Assembly: GCF_028750675.1 (NCBI RefSeq)
Contig: NZ_JAQQPZ010000005.1
Coordinates: forward strand, 2,219 to 66,218
DNA: 64,000 nucleotides
Source: Shewanella metallivivens
GTDB taxonomy: Bacteria; Pseudomonadota; Gammaproteobacteria; Enterobacterales; Shewanellaceae
Reading direction: 5' to 3'
The notes beneath the pieces were generated by a model that saw nothing but the letters and a program-made list of their open reading frames with translations, made no database searches and had not been told where the DNA came from. Positions 38,449-48,072 of the stretch are shown one piece after another. The first letter of the stretch is position 1; every line of letters begins with the position of its first letter. A program made the translations under genes and the position numbers.

Positions 38449-38474
38449 ATACAATCTACAAAACGATGTTGTTA

Positions 38475-39383
38475 TTAACTTAAACGATAACGCAATACTT
38501 TAAGCGATTTTTGCTCATCAATGTCAGCAAATACAACTGGATTGTCAATTCGCTCAACATAGGTCAATTGCGGTGCTGTATTGGTCACTTGTTGCATTAA
38601 AAAATCACATCCCAGCTCAGGCGCATTAAGACACAATAACACTTCTCCTTGCGGCGCTAACAAGTCGGGTAAACGTTTTAACAACCGCTCATAATCTTTG
38701 GTGGCCACAAAACTGCCACGTTGATTACTTGGCGGATCGGCAACAATTAAGTCATAAGGTCCAAGTTTTGTGAGTTTGCCCCATGACTTAAAAATATCAT
38801 GGCCTAAATACCGAGCGCCTACCGGTAAATCGTTAAGTAAATGGTTTTGCTTACCAATACTCAACGCACCTTTACTCATATCCATATTAACCACTTCATC
38901 GGCGCCACCTTGCAGTGCCGCAACCGAAAAACCACACGTGTAGGCAAACAAATTAAGCACTTTTTTATGCTTGGCATGTTGCTTAACCCATGCACGACCA
39001 TTGGCCATGTCTAAAAATAGGCCATGGTTTTGACCACGCAATAAATGCACTAAAAAACGACAACCGTTTTCAGTTACCACGTGTTGCTCTGGCACATCCC
39101 CAAACAATAATTCGCTAACGGTTTGGCCACCATGACGATATTGATAGACTAAATTAAGTGGCTGGTCCGAGTAAGTCGCTTGCCAAAACGTGACAATGGC
39201 ACTCACCAATTCATCTCGTTGTTCATCGTCTAACTTTTTAAAGCTAGTGAGCAGTAATACCGGTTTATACCAATCTAAACAAAGGTGCTCATCGCCAGGA
39301 AATAAACCGCCACGACCATGAAATAAACGGCAAACATCTTCGCCAACAGTCAAACTGGGTAACACTTGTAAAAAACGCTTCAT
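38475..39383 (-). CDS. Class I SAM-dependent methyltransferase, RlmI/RlmK-like
   Basis: This 302-residue protein has a C-terminal Rossmann methyltransferase core: NLFAYTCGFSVAALQGGA (near residues 145-162, SAM-binding glycine-rich loop), VNMDMSKGAL, and the DPPSNQRGS catalytic segment near 218. The layout resembles the catalytic half of 23S rRNA methyltransferases RlmI and RlmK without an N-terminal PUA domain. The substrate is probably RNA but is not proven. The terminator lies downstream. The next gene upstream is the AI-2E transporter, 33 bp away. Confidence 0.85.
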   Translation of the reverse strand: MKRFLQVLPSLTVGEDVCRLFHGRGGLFPGDEHLCLDWYKPVLLLTSFKKLDDEQRDELVSAIVTFWQATYSDQPLNLVYQYRHGGQTVSELLFGDVPEQHVVTENGCRFLVHLLRGQNHGLFLDMANGRAWVKQHAKHKKVLNLFAYTCGFSVAALQGGADEVVNMDMSKGALSIGKQNHLLNDLPVGARYLGHDIFKSWGKLTKLGPYDLIVADPPSNQRGSFVATKDYERLLKRLPDLLAPQGEVLLCLNAPELGCDFLMQQVTNTAPQLTYVERIDNPVVFADIDEQKSLKVLRYRLS

Positions 39384-39416
39384 ACTCTCTCTTACTTACG
39401 CTATTGACTCATCAAT

Positions 39417-40565
39417 TTATGATGGTTTGGATTGTTCATCATCAGTATTAACTGGGCTTTCATCCGTCTGTTGCGCGGTGACATCCGTTGAGGAAGCAAC
39501 AACTTGCTCGATATTTTCTGTTTGATTAACGATATCTTCGACATCATCGGACAATAATATCGACAACCAGCCGCCCGACTCACTTGATTCAAGACCAATT
39601 TTAACAATCATGGTTAATGGCACCGACAATAACATACCTACCGACCCCAATAGCCACCCCCAAAATATCAATGACAAAAAAACCACAAGAGTAGACAGGC
39701 CTAGTCCGCGCCCCATAAAGCGTGGCTCAACCACATTGCCCATCACCATATTCGTGCCAACATATAACAGTCCGGTAATACCTGCTGCACCTGGCCCCAT
39801 TTGAATAAACGCTAACAATACGGCCGGTATTGCGGCAATAATAGAACCAATATTAGGAATGTAGTTAAACAAAAATGCAATCACGGCCCACAACAGCGCA
39901 TAATCAACACCGATAATGCTCAGGCCGATCCCAATCACGCCTGCGGTGGCTAAGCTCACTAAGGTCTTAATTACCATGTATTGATTTACAGAGTGCAAAA
40001 ACTTGTCAATTTGCTTTAAACGCATATCAGGGTCGTCTAACGCTAAATGGAATTTTTTGGGCATTGATTGCGCTTCAAATAACATAAACACAATCGTCAA
40101 AATGATCAGAAACAAATTCGCCATTACATTGCCGACCCCAGAGAGCATATTGGTGGTCATTGATAACGCCATACCGGGGTCGAAATAATCGAGCACTTTT
40201 TGCTTAGAGATTTGAATATTAAAGCTTTGTAGCTTTTCAATAATCCAAGCAAACTGCTCAATTAATTGTTGGCGGTACACTGGCATTTGTTTAGAAAACT
40301 CATTGATAGAACTGCCCACCAAACTGGCTAACCACAAGCCCATTAGCACGATAAATGTCATCAATAAAATAATGGATAACCATTTAGGGATCCGATACCT
40401 AGACATAAGCACAATCGCTGGATTACAAATTACCGCTAAAAAAGCCGACAATACAAAAGGCACCACAATAGGGCTGGCAGTTTTAATCCCCGCTAAAATA
40501 ATCACTACACACGCCATAACCACAAAACTGCGTACAGTCACCGTTGATTGCTGTATTCCTTTCAT
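39417..40565 (-). CDS. AI-2E family transporter (PerM/TqsA-like)
   Basis: This is an inner-membrane protein of the AI-2E exporter/PerM family. Three N-terminal helices lie in residues 10-90, a less hydrophobic part spans about 95-145, then four or five helices follow to residue 335. Family motifs include PFVLSAFLAVICNP near 33-46, WAVIAFLFNYIPNIGSIIAAIP near 228-250 and a VVEPRFMGRGLGLS segment near 280. The C-terminal 40 residues are acidic and rich in Thr, Ser and Gln, and probably disordered. The length is 382 aa. The actual substrate (AI-2, ions or other) is not clear. Confidence 0.9.
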   Translation of the reverse strand: MKGIQQSTVTVRSFVVMACVVIILAGIKTASPIVVPFVLSAFLAVICNPAIVLMSRYRIPKWLSIILLMTFIVLMGLWLASLVGSSINEFSKQMPVYRQQLIEQFAWIIEKLQSFNIQISKQKVLDYFDPGMALSMTTNMLSGVGNVMANLFLIILTIVFMLFEAQSMPKKFHLALDDPDMRLKQIDKFLHSVNQYMVIKTLVSLATAGVIGIGLSIIGVDYALLWAVIAFLFNYIPNIGSIIAAIPAVLLAFIQMGPGAAGITGLLYVGTNMVMGNVVEPRFMGRGLGLSTLVVFLSLIFWGWLLGSVGMLLSVPLTMIVKIGLESSESGGWLSILLSDDVEDIVNQTENIEQVVASSTDVTAQQTDESPVNTDDEQSKPS

Positions 40566-40719
40566 AGAGTAAAAAATCCTTATTGCTACTTTTTAAAATG
40601 ATTGATTATGCTAAGCTAAACTCAGTAACGTATTGCTAATTAAGTTAAAATTTATTGTTCTACTGTATCAGTTTGTTGATATTAGCAGCGAATCACATTA
40701 AGGGAATAACACAAATAAT

Positions 40720-41088
40720 ATGAAACCAGAAACCGCTATTATACGCATTAAAAACTTACGGTTACGTACTTATATCGGCATTAAAGAAGACGAAATCAAT
40801 AATCAACAAGATATTATCGTCAATGTGGTTATTCATTATTGTGCTGATAAGGCCCGTAATAGCAACAATGTTGCCGATGCGTTGAATTATCGCACCATTA
40901 CTAAAAAAATCATTGCCTTGATTGAAAATAATCGTTTTTCGTTATTGGAAAATCTTACAAATCAAACGCTGGCGATTGCCAGCGAACATGATTGGGTTGA
41001 ATTTGCCAGTGTCGAAATAGACAAACCCCACGCGCTGCGCTTTGCCGACTCCGTGTCGATGGAGTTGTGTTACCAAAAACCGCAATAA
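40720..41088 (+). CDS. folX: Dihydroneopterin triphosphate 2'-epimerase FolX
   Basis: FolX interconverts dihydroneopterin and dihydromonapterin triphosphates. The 122 aa are very close to E. coli Fol[24 protein letters not shown] at the start (split [10 protein letters not shown] / RTYIGIKE), [13 protein letters not shown] near 50-63, ENNRFSLLE near 69-77 and [15 protein letters not shown] near 101-115. It is followed by yfcH, as in E. coli. Confidence 0.95.
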   Translation: MKPETAIIRIKNLRLRTYIGIKEDEINNQQDIIVNVVIHYCADKARNSNNVADALNYRTITKKIIALIENNRFSLLENLTNQTLAIASEHDWVEFASVEIDKPHALRFADSVSMELCYQKPQ

Positions 41089-41169
41089 GCCAACAGTATT
41101 CGCGGATGATCATTTTGATGTTGATGGCCGTATAATTAAGTTCTATCGGCATACTATATTGAGGGTGAT

Positions 41170-42060
41170 ATGAAAATATTAATCACTGGCGCCACCGGCT
41201 TTGTAGGCCAACAGTTAGTGGGCTCGCTCACACAGCATCAACTGGTGATATTAAGCCGTAATATGAGTGCTGCTAAAGCCAAACTGGGTGAGCAACATCA
41301 ATACTGGTCAAGCCTAGCGGATAAAACTGACCTTAACGACATTGATGCGGTGATCAATTTAGCTGGCGAGCCCATAGTCGCAAAACGTTGGTCTCCTAAA
41401 CAAAAGCAACTAATTTGCCATAGCCGCTGGGATATTACCGCCGCCATTAGCCAGCTTATACGCAACAGCAGCAACCCGCCTCACACCTTTATTAGCGGCT
41501 CAGCAATAGGTTATTACGGTGCTCAAAGTGCAACCCCTGTTGATGAAAAAAGCGGGTTTCACGCCGAATTTGGTCACGATATTTGCCAAAAATGGGAAGA
41601 CCTCGCCCTACAAGCACAATCGCAACAAACCCGTGTGTGCATTACTCGCATAGGGATTGTATTGGGCAAAAATGGCGGCGCATTAGCCAAAATGTTACCA
41701 CCATTTAAGTTAGGGCTTGGCGGGCCAATTGGCAAAGGCGATCAAGGCATGAGCTGGATCCACATCAGCGACTTAATTGGGTTAATTAACTATTTACTCG
41801 AGCACCCTCCTTTGCAAGGCGTGTTCAATGCCACTGCGCCAAATCCGGTAAGTAATAAAGTATTTTCACAAACATTAGGCAAAGTGCTCAACCGCCCAGC
41901 GATTATCACCACACCACCGTTAGCACTGAGACTAGCTATGGGCGAAATGTCACAGTTACTTATCGAAGGCCAATTTGTACTTCCCACCAATGCGCTCAAA
42001 GCCGGTTATGAGTTTAACTATACCAATATTGAAGCTGCACTTACTGATGTGGTGAGTTGA
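41170..42060 (+). CDS. yfcH: TIGR01777-family epimerase-like protein YfcH
   Basis: This is an extended short-chain dehydrogenase-like protein of the TIGR01777 family. It has the N-terminal nucleotide-binding loop ITGATGFVGQQL (residues 4-15), AVINLAGEPI near 59-68, the FISGSAIGYYG segment near 114-124, and the family DUF1731 C-terminal segment after about residue 245. The length of 296 aa is standard. E. coli yfcH also follows folX. The enzymatic substrate is unknown. The stop codon lies within a 16-bp tandem repeat at 42052-42119. Confidence 0.9.
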   Translation: MKILITGATGFVGQQLVGSLTQHQLVILSRNMSAAKAKLGEQHQYWSSLADKTDLNDIDAVINLAGEPIVAKRWSPKQKQLICHSRWDITAAISQLIRNSSNPPHTFISGSAIGYYGAQSATPVDEKSGFHAEFGHDICQKWEDLALQAQSQQTRVCITRIGIVLGKNGGALAKMLPPFKLGLGGPIGKGDQGMSWIHISDLIGLINYLLEHPPLQGVFNATAPNPVSNKVFSQTLGKVLNRPAIITTPPLALRLAMGEMSQLLIEGQFVLPTNALKAGYEFNYTNIEAALTDVVS

Positions 42061-42119
42061 ATGTGTTGTGAGTTAAATGTGTTCTGAATTGGGTCTGTAG
42101 TGAATTGAATGTGTAGTGG
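42052..42119. repeat. 16-bp tandem repeat across the yfcH stop
   Basis: Four imperfect 16-bp copies (unit gtgagttgaatgtgtt and variants at 42052, 42068, 42084 and 42100) are followed by gtgg. The yfcH stop TGA (42058-42060) falls inside copy 1, so copy-number change would leave the protein untouched but alter the 3' untranslated region. Confidence 0.75.
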
Positions 42120-42626
42120 TAAAAGAAAGCCGAACAGTTGCACGGCTATAATAAAATATAATCACTTTCACAACTGACTCTTGGAAAAAGTGATTTATTT
42201 ATCTGATGATTCTAGTCTAATTGGTCTTTGGTTAGCTTATTTAATATCAATAATCCTTTATTACTCATTGCCTGCCGCAACTGATTTACAGGCCGCAACG
42301 AATATCGCGAGCTCAAGTATGCGGAAAACCGACTGCCGCAGATGATTAAGTGAGACGCCACAAGCACATCCATGTGGGCTTAACCAAAACAACCCTGTTT
42401 TGGACACTCGCTGACTCATCTGCACCTGTCATTATCTCTCTTCGATTAAAACTTCGTGTAACTGATGGTGATAACTCAAAAAGCAAAAACGTATGATAAA
42501 AATATATATGTCTAGAAAACTCGAAGGTTATACCATTGCGCATTAATAAGTGACCACTCAGAATGCGTCCAGCGGTTTTTGATTAAGGCGTCGCTATGTA
42601 GTAATGGTTGTTCATCATAAACAGAC
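42120..42626. other. Intergenic region with a hairpin and probable dispersed-repeat sequence
   Basis: No gene is supported here. The segment around 42345-42475 has a perfect hairpin (ccaaaaca-accc-tgttttgg, 42384-42403) and looks like an intergenic repeat unit. A 65-codon minus-strand frame across it (42346-42543) encodes a Cys/Trp/Arg-rich tail of the kind that arises when repeats are mis-called as genes. The rest shows no recognisable element. Confidence 0.4.
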
Positions 42627-43523
42627 TCAAACCAAATTATGAATAATATCGATGATGGGTTGGTAACGTTTTGCCAGCGGGCGGTGCTTTTTATTGATTA
42701 AAAATAATGGCTCACTAACGCCCTGCTTTGGCTCACCTGCGCTATCAAACGTTGCAATGCATATTTGTGTTTGCTGGGCAAAACTGTCTACGGCAGATTG
42801 AGGCAACACGGCAAAGGCTAAGCCTTTGGCAACAGGCACAAGTATTTGATTCAGCTGGTTAACATAACTTCTTATTGGCACTTGCTGTGCCGTGGCTTGT
42901 TTGTCATTAAAGTAATGATTCACGATTTGCTGCCAATAATGCATGCCATCGGGATGCGCTACCATGCCAAGTGCCATTAATTGTTCAAAGTTTATGGCGC
43001 TATCTTGATACTTTTTCGGCATCACAACACATAAGGCTTGCTGGCCAAGTGGCGTGAGATTGAGCTCATCGATATGAACGGCTTGGGTGATAATACCAAG
43101 TTCGACCTGGTTGGCTAATACATTGTCGATGATGCGTTTGTTAGGTGCTGCTTCTAATGAAATTTGTAATTGCTGGTGCGGCTGCTGATAGTCTATTAAA
43201 TGCGGATAAAGTAAGAGTGCCAACGAGCCAGAGCAGGCTATTCGACACTCGCCAACATAAACATCATCAACAGCCAGTTGTGACAACAATTGTTGCTGCT
43301 GTTGCTGCCAAAGTAAGGCTTGTTGATGTAGTTGAATGCCCGCTTCAGTCAGCTCAAAACGTTTTCCAACCCGATATAACAATGCCACACCCACTTGCTC
43401 TTCCAACTTTTTAATGTGTTGGCTCACGCCGGGTTGGGTCATAAACAGTTGTTCTGCGGTGTGGGTAAAATGCCCGACTTCAACTAACTTAATAAAGGTG
43501 GTTAACCATTGCTGATTTAACAT
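42627..43523 (-). CDS. LysR-family transcriptional regulator
   Basis: This is a LysR regulator with an N-terminal winged helix-turn-helix (about residues 3-62, with FTHTAEQLFMTQPGVSQHIKKLEEQ) and a substrate-binding domain to residue 298. I chose the ATG at 43523 because a GGAG ribosome site lies 7 bp upstream; a TTG start four codons earlier would overlap that site. No divergent gene lies nearby to suggest its target. The ligand is unknown. Confidence 0.9.
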   Translation of the reverse strand: MLNQQWLTTFIKLVEVGHFTHTAEQLFMTQPGVSQHIKKLEEQVGVALLYRVGKRFELTEAGIQLHQQALLWQQQQQQLLSQLAVDDVYVGECRIACSGSLALLLYPHLIDYQQPHQQLQISLEAAPNKRIIDNVLANQVELGIITQAVHIDELNLTPLGQQALCVVMPKKYQDSAINFEQLMALGMVAHPDGMHYWQQIVNHYFNDKQATAQQVPIRSYVNQLNQILVPVAKGLAFAVLPQSAVDSFAQQTQICIATFDSAGEPKQGVSEPLFLINKKHRPLAKRYQPIIDIIHNLV

Positions 43524-43649
43524 GCCAAACTCCAACGCTAAACGATGTCGATAGCATAACAGCTTTGATAATTTTAAATTATCGATAAGTCTATTTTTGA
43601 TAAGTCTTTTATTGATAAGAAATGTTGAAAAACGAGTTTGATGTTGATG

Positions 43650-44369
43650 TTAGCTAAGAGCCCCTCCATCTTCGCTATTTACCGAGTAAAAAGAGCTGAT
43701 CTCCTCTGCGGTTAAATAGCGCCACTGACCTTCATGTACATCGAGTTCTATGGCACCAATACGTTGCCGATGCAGCGCGACCACTTTATTGCCCACGGCG
43801 GCAAACATGCGTTTAACCTGATGAAACTTACCTTCAGTGAGTGTAAGCAACACCTGTTGTGCCGAGAGAACCTCTAACCTTGCAGGTAAGGTTAGGCCTT
43901 TTTCGCCCTGTAATAAGATCCCATTAGCAAAGCGCTCGGCCACATCCTCTTTTATCGGTTTTGCCAAATGGACCCGATAAGTTTTATAACACGCGTATTT
44001 GGGCGAGGTGATATTAAATGTCCAACGGCCATCGTCGGTTATTAACACCAATCCGGTAGTATCGGCATCTAAGCGCCCGGCAATATGAAGCTCTGAGGGC
44101 CGCTCAATATCCAGTAATGAGAATACCGATGGATAAACCCCGTCGACGTTTGAGCACAAGGTTTGCTGCGGCTTATGTAATAACAGATAACGAAAAGGAC
44201 GCGGTACTAAGGTTTGCCCATTGAATTGCACCAGATTATTTTCATGCACTTGAGTGGCTTCATCGGTAACGGCCACGCCATTAACCCACACAGTGGCTTG
44301 GGAGATACAGTCGCTCACTTGCTGCGGCGTTAATTCGGTACTTTTACTGACAAAACGGTCAAGACGCAT
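43650..44369 (-). CDS. rsuA: 16S rRNA pseudouridine synthase RsuA-type
   Basis: RsuA converts U516 of 16S rRNA to pseudouridine. It has an N-terminal S4 RNA-binding domain (MRLDRFVSKS, residues 1-10, to about 60), and the RsuA/RluB catalytic motif GRLDADTTGLVL with catalytic Asp near residue 100. LTEGKFHQVKRMFAAVGN near 176-193 is also typical. The length of 239 aa is normal. The exact target position is inferred from family membership. Confidence 0.88.
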   Translation of the reverse strand: MRLDRFVSKSTELTPQQVSDCISQATVWVNGVAVTDEATQVHENNLVQFNGQTLVPRPFRYLLLHKPQQTLCSNVDGVYPSVFSLLDIERPSELHIAGRLDADTTGLVLITDDGRWTFNITSPKYACYKTYRVHLAKPIKEDVAERFANGILLQGEKGLTLPARLEVLSAQQVLLTLTEGKFHQVKRMFAAVGNKVVALHRQRIGAIELDVHEGQWRYLTAEEISSFYSVNSEDGGALS

Positions 44370-44477
44370 GTGATAGTGATACCCAGGATAATGATTTAAA
44401 CATTTATAAACACGCTATAAACTAAGTCAGGCTGTTTAACGTATGTATTGGCAAACCCAATAACGACATCATACGCA

Positions 44478-44732
44478 ATGCTTTCAGTGCAAGATACCTC
44501 AAGAATTATTGAAATGGCCTGGGAAGACAGAACCCCATTTGAAGCCATAGAGCACCTTTATGGCCTAAACGAATCTGCTGTTATCAAATTGATGCGCAGT
44601 AACATGAAACCAGGCAGCTTCAAACTGTGGCGAGCACGTGTTACAGGCCGAAAAACCAAACACCTTAAGCTGCGCCCAGAGGGAATAGCTCGTAGTTATT
44701 GCCCTACACAATATAAGCCGCGATCTAAATAG
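44478..44732 (+). CDS. TIGR03643-family small protein
   Basis: This is an 84-residue basic protein of the TIGR03643 family (DUF2805), of unknown function. It has the conserved IIEMAWEDRTPFEAIEHLYG (residues 10-29), VIKLMRSNMKPGSFKLWRAR and VTGRKTKHLKLRPEG segments, which give a helix-turn-helix-like look. I chose the ATG at 44478. A TTG at 44448 would add 10 residues. Neither has a convincing ribosome site. It lies alone and ends at a terminator. Confidence 0.78.
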   Translation: MLSVQDTSRIIEMAWEDRTPFEAIEHLYGLNESAVIKLMRSNMKPGSFKLWRARVTGRKTKHLKLRPEGIARSYCPTQYKPRSK

Positions 44733-44762
44733 CCTGAGCTTGGGGTCTAAGAAGTAAAAAGC

Positions 44763-44795
44763 AAAAGGGAGATGACAATGCATCTCCCTTTTCGC
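44763..44795. terminator. Bidirectional terminator
   Basis: A 12-bp perfect stem (aaaagggagatg / catctccctttt) with a 6-base loop lies between the converging TIGR03643 gene and ybbP. Confidence 0.8.
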
Positions 44796-44823
44796 TCATT
44801 TAGCGGTTATTCAGCTCAGTGTG

Positions 44824-47307
44824 CTAACCCGCTTTTAACATGTCGCTGCACGACTTGTTTAACAGCTGCCTGCAACGCCACACGCCGAGTGTTGAAACAA
44901 TGGCGGCGCCAGCGACAGGCGCGATCCCCCACCATGGCCAATGCATATATACCACCAGCTCAAATACCTGCGTTTTTAGCATATACAATGCAAACTCAGC
45001 CACGATGACCGCTAACAAGCCAGCAATGGCACCCAGTAGGGCAAATTCAAACCCGGTTGATGCCCGCAATAACCAACCCGATGCGCCAAAGGTGCGTAAT
45101 ACCGCTAACTCACGTTGACGAGTGGCCATACCGGCCTCGGTTTGGGCAATCAGCACGAGTGCACTGGCCAACAACACCAATGCTAATACTAACGATAAAG
45201 ACAAAGACACTTGCTCAATAATTTGCCTTAACTGCCCTACCATGGCGCCAACATCAATAATCGACACCGTCGGGAATTGCCTAATTAATTGCAACACCAC
45301 TTGGTCTGCCGTTAACGTGCTGCCATCGGCGGCCAAAAGTTGATCATTAAGATGAAAACTGGCCATAGACGTATACGCAAAAGGCTCAAGTGCTTTTGGC
45401 GTAAAAATCATATAAAAGTTTGGCTGCAAGGTTTCCCACTGCACCTGTCTAATACTGGCAACAGTGACCGACAAATCTTGGTTATCGATTCGATAAGTCA
45501 GTTTGTCGCCCAGTTTCAGCGCCAAACGCTCAGCCACACCAGATTCAACAGACACCTCATCGTCAGTTTGATTAAACTGGCCCTCAAGCAATTTGTTATT
45601 GGGCGGCAAGGTATCGCGATAGGTTAAGTTTAACTCACGAGAGATCCCCACTCGACCTTCGATGCCCTCTTCTGATTGGCGACGAGAAATTAACTCTTCA
45701 TCATTAATGTGGGTTAAACGTCCACGCACAACCGGATATATATCGGTAGCTTTTATATGATTGAGGGTTAAAAAGTCATCGAGCGGTTTACTGTCTTCAG
45801 GGGCAATGTTCACCAAAAAGTAATTCGGCGCATTTTCTGGTAACTGCTTTTGCCACTCGTTAAGCAAATCTTGTCTTAGTGCCAAAATAGTCAGCAGCAA
45901 TACCAAAGCACTGCTAAAACCGACTAATTGCACCGCATTTTGTCTAGCGCGGCGACGCAGCCCAGCCAAAGCAAGTTGCAATGGATTGGTGGTTCTCATG
46001 CCAATGCCGTGGCCGAGGCGGATCATCACAAACCCTAATAGGCTCAGTAACACCCCCAGTAACATGACTGCCAACACTACCGTCATGGTGAGTGCGAGGC
46101 TTCTTGAATACAAATAGCCTAAAAGTGCCATGGCCGCTAGGCTGAGGAGCAAGTGCAACCACATGCCGAGCTGCAAACCCTCAAGCTGGCGTTGCAATAC
46201 TCGAAGCGGTGGTATTGCTAATAAACGCATTAGTGGATAAGCCGAAAACATAAATGCGCTGATTAACCCGGTACTGACACCTAATACTACAGGGCGCAAG
46301 TAAGGCGGCGAATACGCTGCGATTTCGGGCGGTAAAAACGCCGTGATACCAAGGTCGAGTAACAAGCCACCGATTAAACCAAGCGCAATACCGAGCAATG
46401 TCACCAAAGATAAATGTAACCCAAATAACACACGGATTTGTTTACCCGATGCACCAAAGGTTTTCAACATCGCCACCACGTCGTAATGGCGCTGACAATA
46501 GCGCTGCGCTGCAATGCCAATTGCAGCACATGCCAATGCAATACCCAATAAACTGGCTAGCAATAAAAAGCGTTCTGCACGCTGTACCGCTGAGGCAATC
46601 GGTGAGTCGCCCGACTGCACATCAACCCAACGTTGGCTGTTATTGAGTAGCGGTTTAGCTTGTTGCTCAAAATCAACCAATTGCTGCGCATCACCGGTAA
46701 ACTGGTACAGGTAAGTTACGCGGCTGCCCGGCTGAATAATCCCTGTTGCAGCAACATCATTTAGGTGAATAAGTAACACTGGTGATGAGGCAAATGGATT
46801 AAAACCGGCGTCAGGTAAGCGACTTATCTCTTCGGTTAGTGATAACTCACTGTTACCTAACTCAATGCTTTTAGGGTAATTAAGTAATCCACCTAAACGA
46901 TTTTCATACCATGCCTGGCCTGTTTGCGGTAACGCTTGTGTGATACCTGTGCTGAGCTCAATGTCGCCTTTAAGTGGATAACCATCACCCACGGCTTTCA
47001 CTGTAACTAACTGAAATTTATCGCCAGAATACACCATTGAGTTAAATTGCATATTGGTGACATGGGCAAGGCCAATCTCGTCTGCAATGGTTAACACTTT
47101 AGGGTCTAACTCAACGGGTGAATCAATAATGCGATCGGCTGCAATAAAGTTTGCGGCTTCACCATTAATCGCCACTTGTAAACGCTCGCTAACCCGAGCA
47201 AGCCCAGTGACCGACAATACGGCTAGCGTTATCGCTAACACAATTAAAACTAATTGGCCTTGTGCAAGCTCACGCTTAAACAAACGCCAAGCGATGCGCC
47301 ATTCCAT
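44824..47307 (-). CDS. ybbP: ABC transporter permease YbbP (FtsX-like)
   Basis: This is a large permease with two FtsX-like units, probably of the MacB/LolCDE-like superfamily. An N-terminal helix (about 20-40) and a periplasmic domain precede two hydrophobic clusters (about 245-370 and 405-485). A second periplasmic domain follows, then the last helices (about 705-810) with RQRELAVLRTFGASG near 745. The 827 aa match E. coli YbbP. It overlaps ybbA by one base (TAATG). The substrate is not known. Confidence 0.92.
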   Translation of the reverse strand: MEWRIAWRLFKRELAQGQLVLIVLAITLAVLSVTGLARVSERLQVAINGEAANFIAADRIIDSPVELDPKVLTIADEIGLAHVTNMQFNSMVYSGDKFQLVTVKAVGDGYPLKGDIELSTGITQALPQTGQAWYENRLGGLLNYPKSIELGNSELSLTEEISRLPDAGFNPFASSPVLLIHLNDVAATGIIQPGSRVTYLYQFTGDAQQLVDFEQQAKPLLNNSQRWVDVQSGDSPIASAVQRAERFLLLASLLGIALACAAIGIAAQRYCQRHYDVVAMLKTFGASGKQIRVLFGLHLSLVTLLGIALGLIGGLLLDLGITAFLPPEIAAYSPPYLRPVVLGVSTGLISAFMFSAYPLMRLLAIPPLRVLQRQLEGLQLGMWLHLLLSLAAMALLGYLYSRSLALTMTVVLAVMLLGVLLSLLGFVMIRLGHGIGMRTTNPLQLALAGLRRRARQNAVQLVGFSSALVLLLTILALRQDLLNEWQKQLPENAPNYFLVNIAPEDSKPLDDFLTLNHIKATDIYPVVRGRLTHINDEELISRRQSEEGIEGRVGISRELNLTYRDTLPPNNKLLEGQFNQTDDEVSVESGVAERLALKLGDKLTYRIDNQDLSVTVASIRQVQWETLQPNFYMIFTPKALEPFAYTSMASFHLNDQLLAADGSTLTADQVVLQLIRQFPTVSIIDVGAMVGQLRQIIEQVSLSLSLVLALVLLASALVLIAQTEAGMATRQRELAVLRTFGASGWLLRASTGFEFALLGAIAGLLAVIVAEFALYMLKTQVFELVVYMHWPWWGIAPVAGAAIVSTLGVWRCRQLLNKSCSDMLKAG

Positions 47308-48056
47308 TAGTTTGCCTCCACTAGTTGTGCTTCTGATGTACTATTGTGCTGACCGTCTTCCGCTGCAGGCTCAGATAAATGACCGCTTTCCATCACAAGT
47401 TGCCTTGCACAGCGCTGGGCAAGGTGTAAGTCATGAGTGACCAGTACCAAAGTGGTGTCGCTTTCTTGGTTAAGGGCAAATAACATGTCGGCAATTTTGT
47501 CGCCATTTACACTGTCTAAGTTACCTGTGGGTTCGTCGGCAAATAACACTTTTGGTTCACAAATAAATGCTCTGGCAATCGCCACACGTTGCTGCTCACC
47601 GCCCGATAATTGTTTCGGTAAGTGGTTTAAGCGATGCGACAAGCCAACGCGTTCAAGCATGGCTTGGGCTTTTTGCTTGGCATCGGTAACGCCAGCAAGT
47701 TCAGCTGGCAACATGACGTTTTCTAACGCGGTTAAAGTATCGACCAACATAAAGGATTGAAAAATAAAACTGACTTTTTGTTTACGCAGCGCGGCTTTTT
47801 GCTCTTCATTTAAACCAGATAATGCCACCCCATCAAGGACAATTTCACCTGAAGTTGGTGTGTCTAAAGCCGCTAATAATCCAAGTAAGGTTGATTTACC
47901 CGAACCCGATGGTCCAAGAATAGCAATACTGTCGCCCTGCTTGACTTCTATATTAATGCCGTTGAGGATAGTCAACTCTCCCTCTTGGGTCACCACAGTT
48001 TTATTAAGGTTAGTTACAGTTATGGCACTGGTATTTCGAACGCTATTATTAGACAT
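47307..48056 (-). CDS. ybbA: ABC transporter ATP-binding protein YbbA
   Basis: This is the ATPase partner of YbbP. It has Walker A GPSGSGKST (about residues 47-55), the signature LSGGEQQRVAIARAF (near 149-163) and Walker B VLFADEPTGNLDS. The final segment after about residue 230 is low in hydrophobicity. I chose the ATG at 48056, with an AAGGA site. A longer frame extends to 48089. It is divergent from tesA with only 16 bp between starts. Confidence 0.92.
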   Translation of the reverse strand: MSNNSVRNTSAITVTNLNKTVVTQEGELTILNGINIEVKQGDSIAILGPSGSGKSTLLGLLAALDTPTSGEIVLDGVALSGLNEEQKAALRKQKVSFIFQSFMLVDTLTALENVMLPAELAGVTDAKQKAQAMLERVGLSHRLNHLPKQLSGGEQQRVAIARAFICEPKVLFADEPTGNLDSVNGDKIADMLFALNQESDTTLVLVTHDLHLAQRCARQLVMESGHLSEPAAEDGQHNSTSEAQLVEAN

Positions 48057-48072
48057 ACAATCCTTCTTATTT

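Larger units (their letters stand above)
38021..38474. other. Upstream region of napE with regulatory site and possible gene relic
   Basis: This 454-bp gap holds the nap promoter region with the FNR/EtrA-like palindrome, and a transcription terminator near 38420-38448. On the minus strand, an open frame of about 55 codons with protein-like composition (38223-38390) lacks a start codon. No further gene is evident. Confidence 0.5.

Noticed and set aside
42346..42543. A 65-codon frame in the intergenic region between yfcH and the LysR gene.
   Set aside because: It looks like a repeat-derived false frame, with an odd Cys/Trp/Arg-rich end and no ribosome site.
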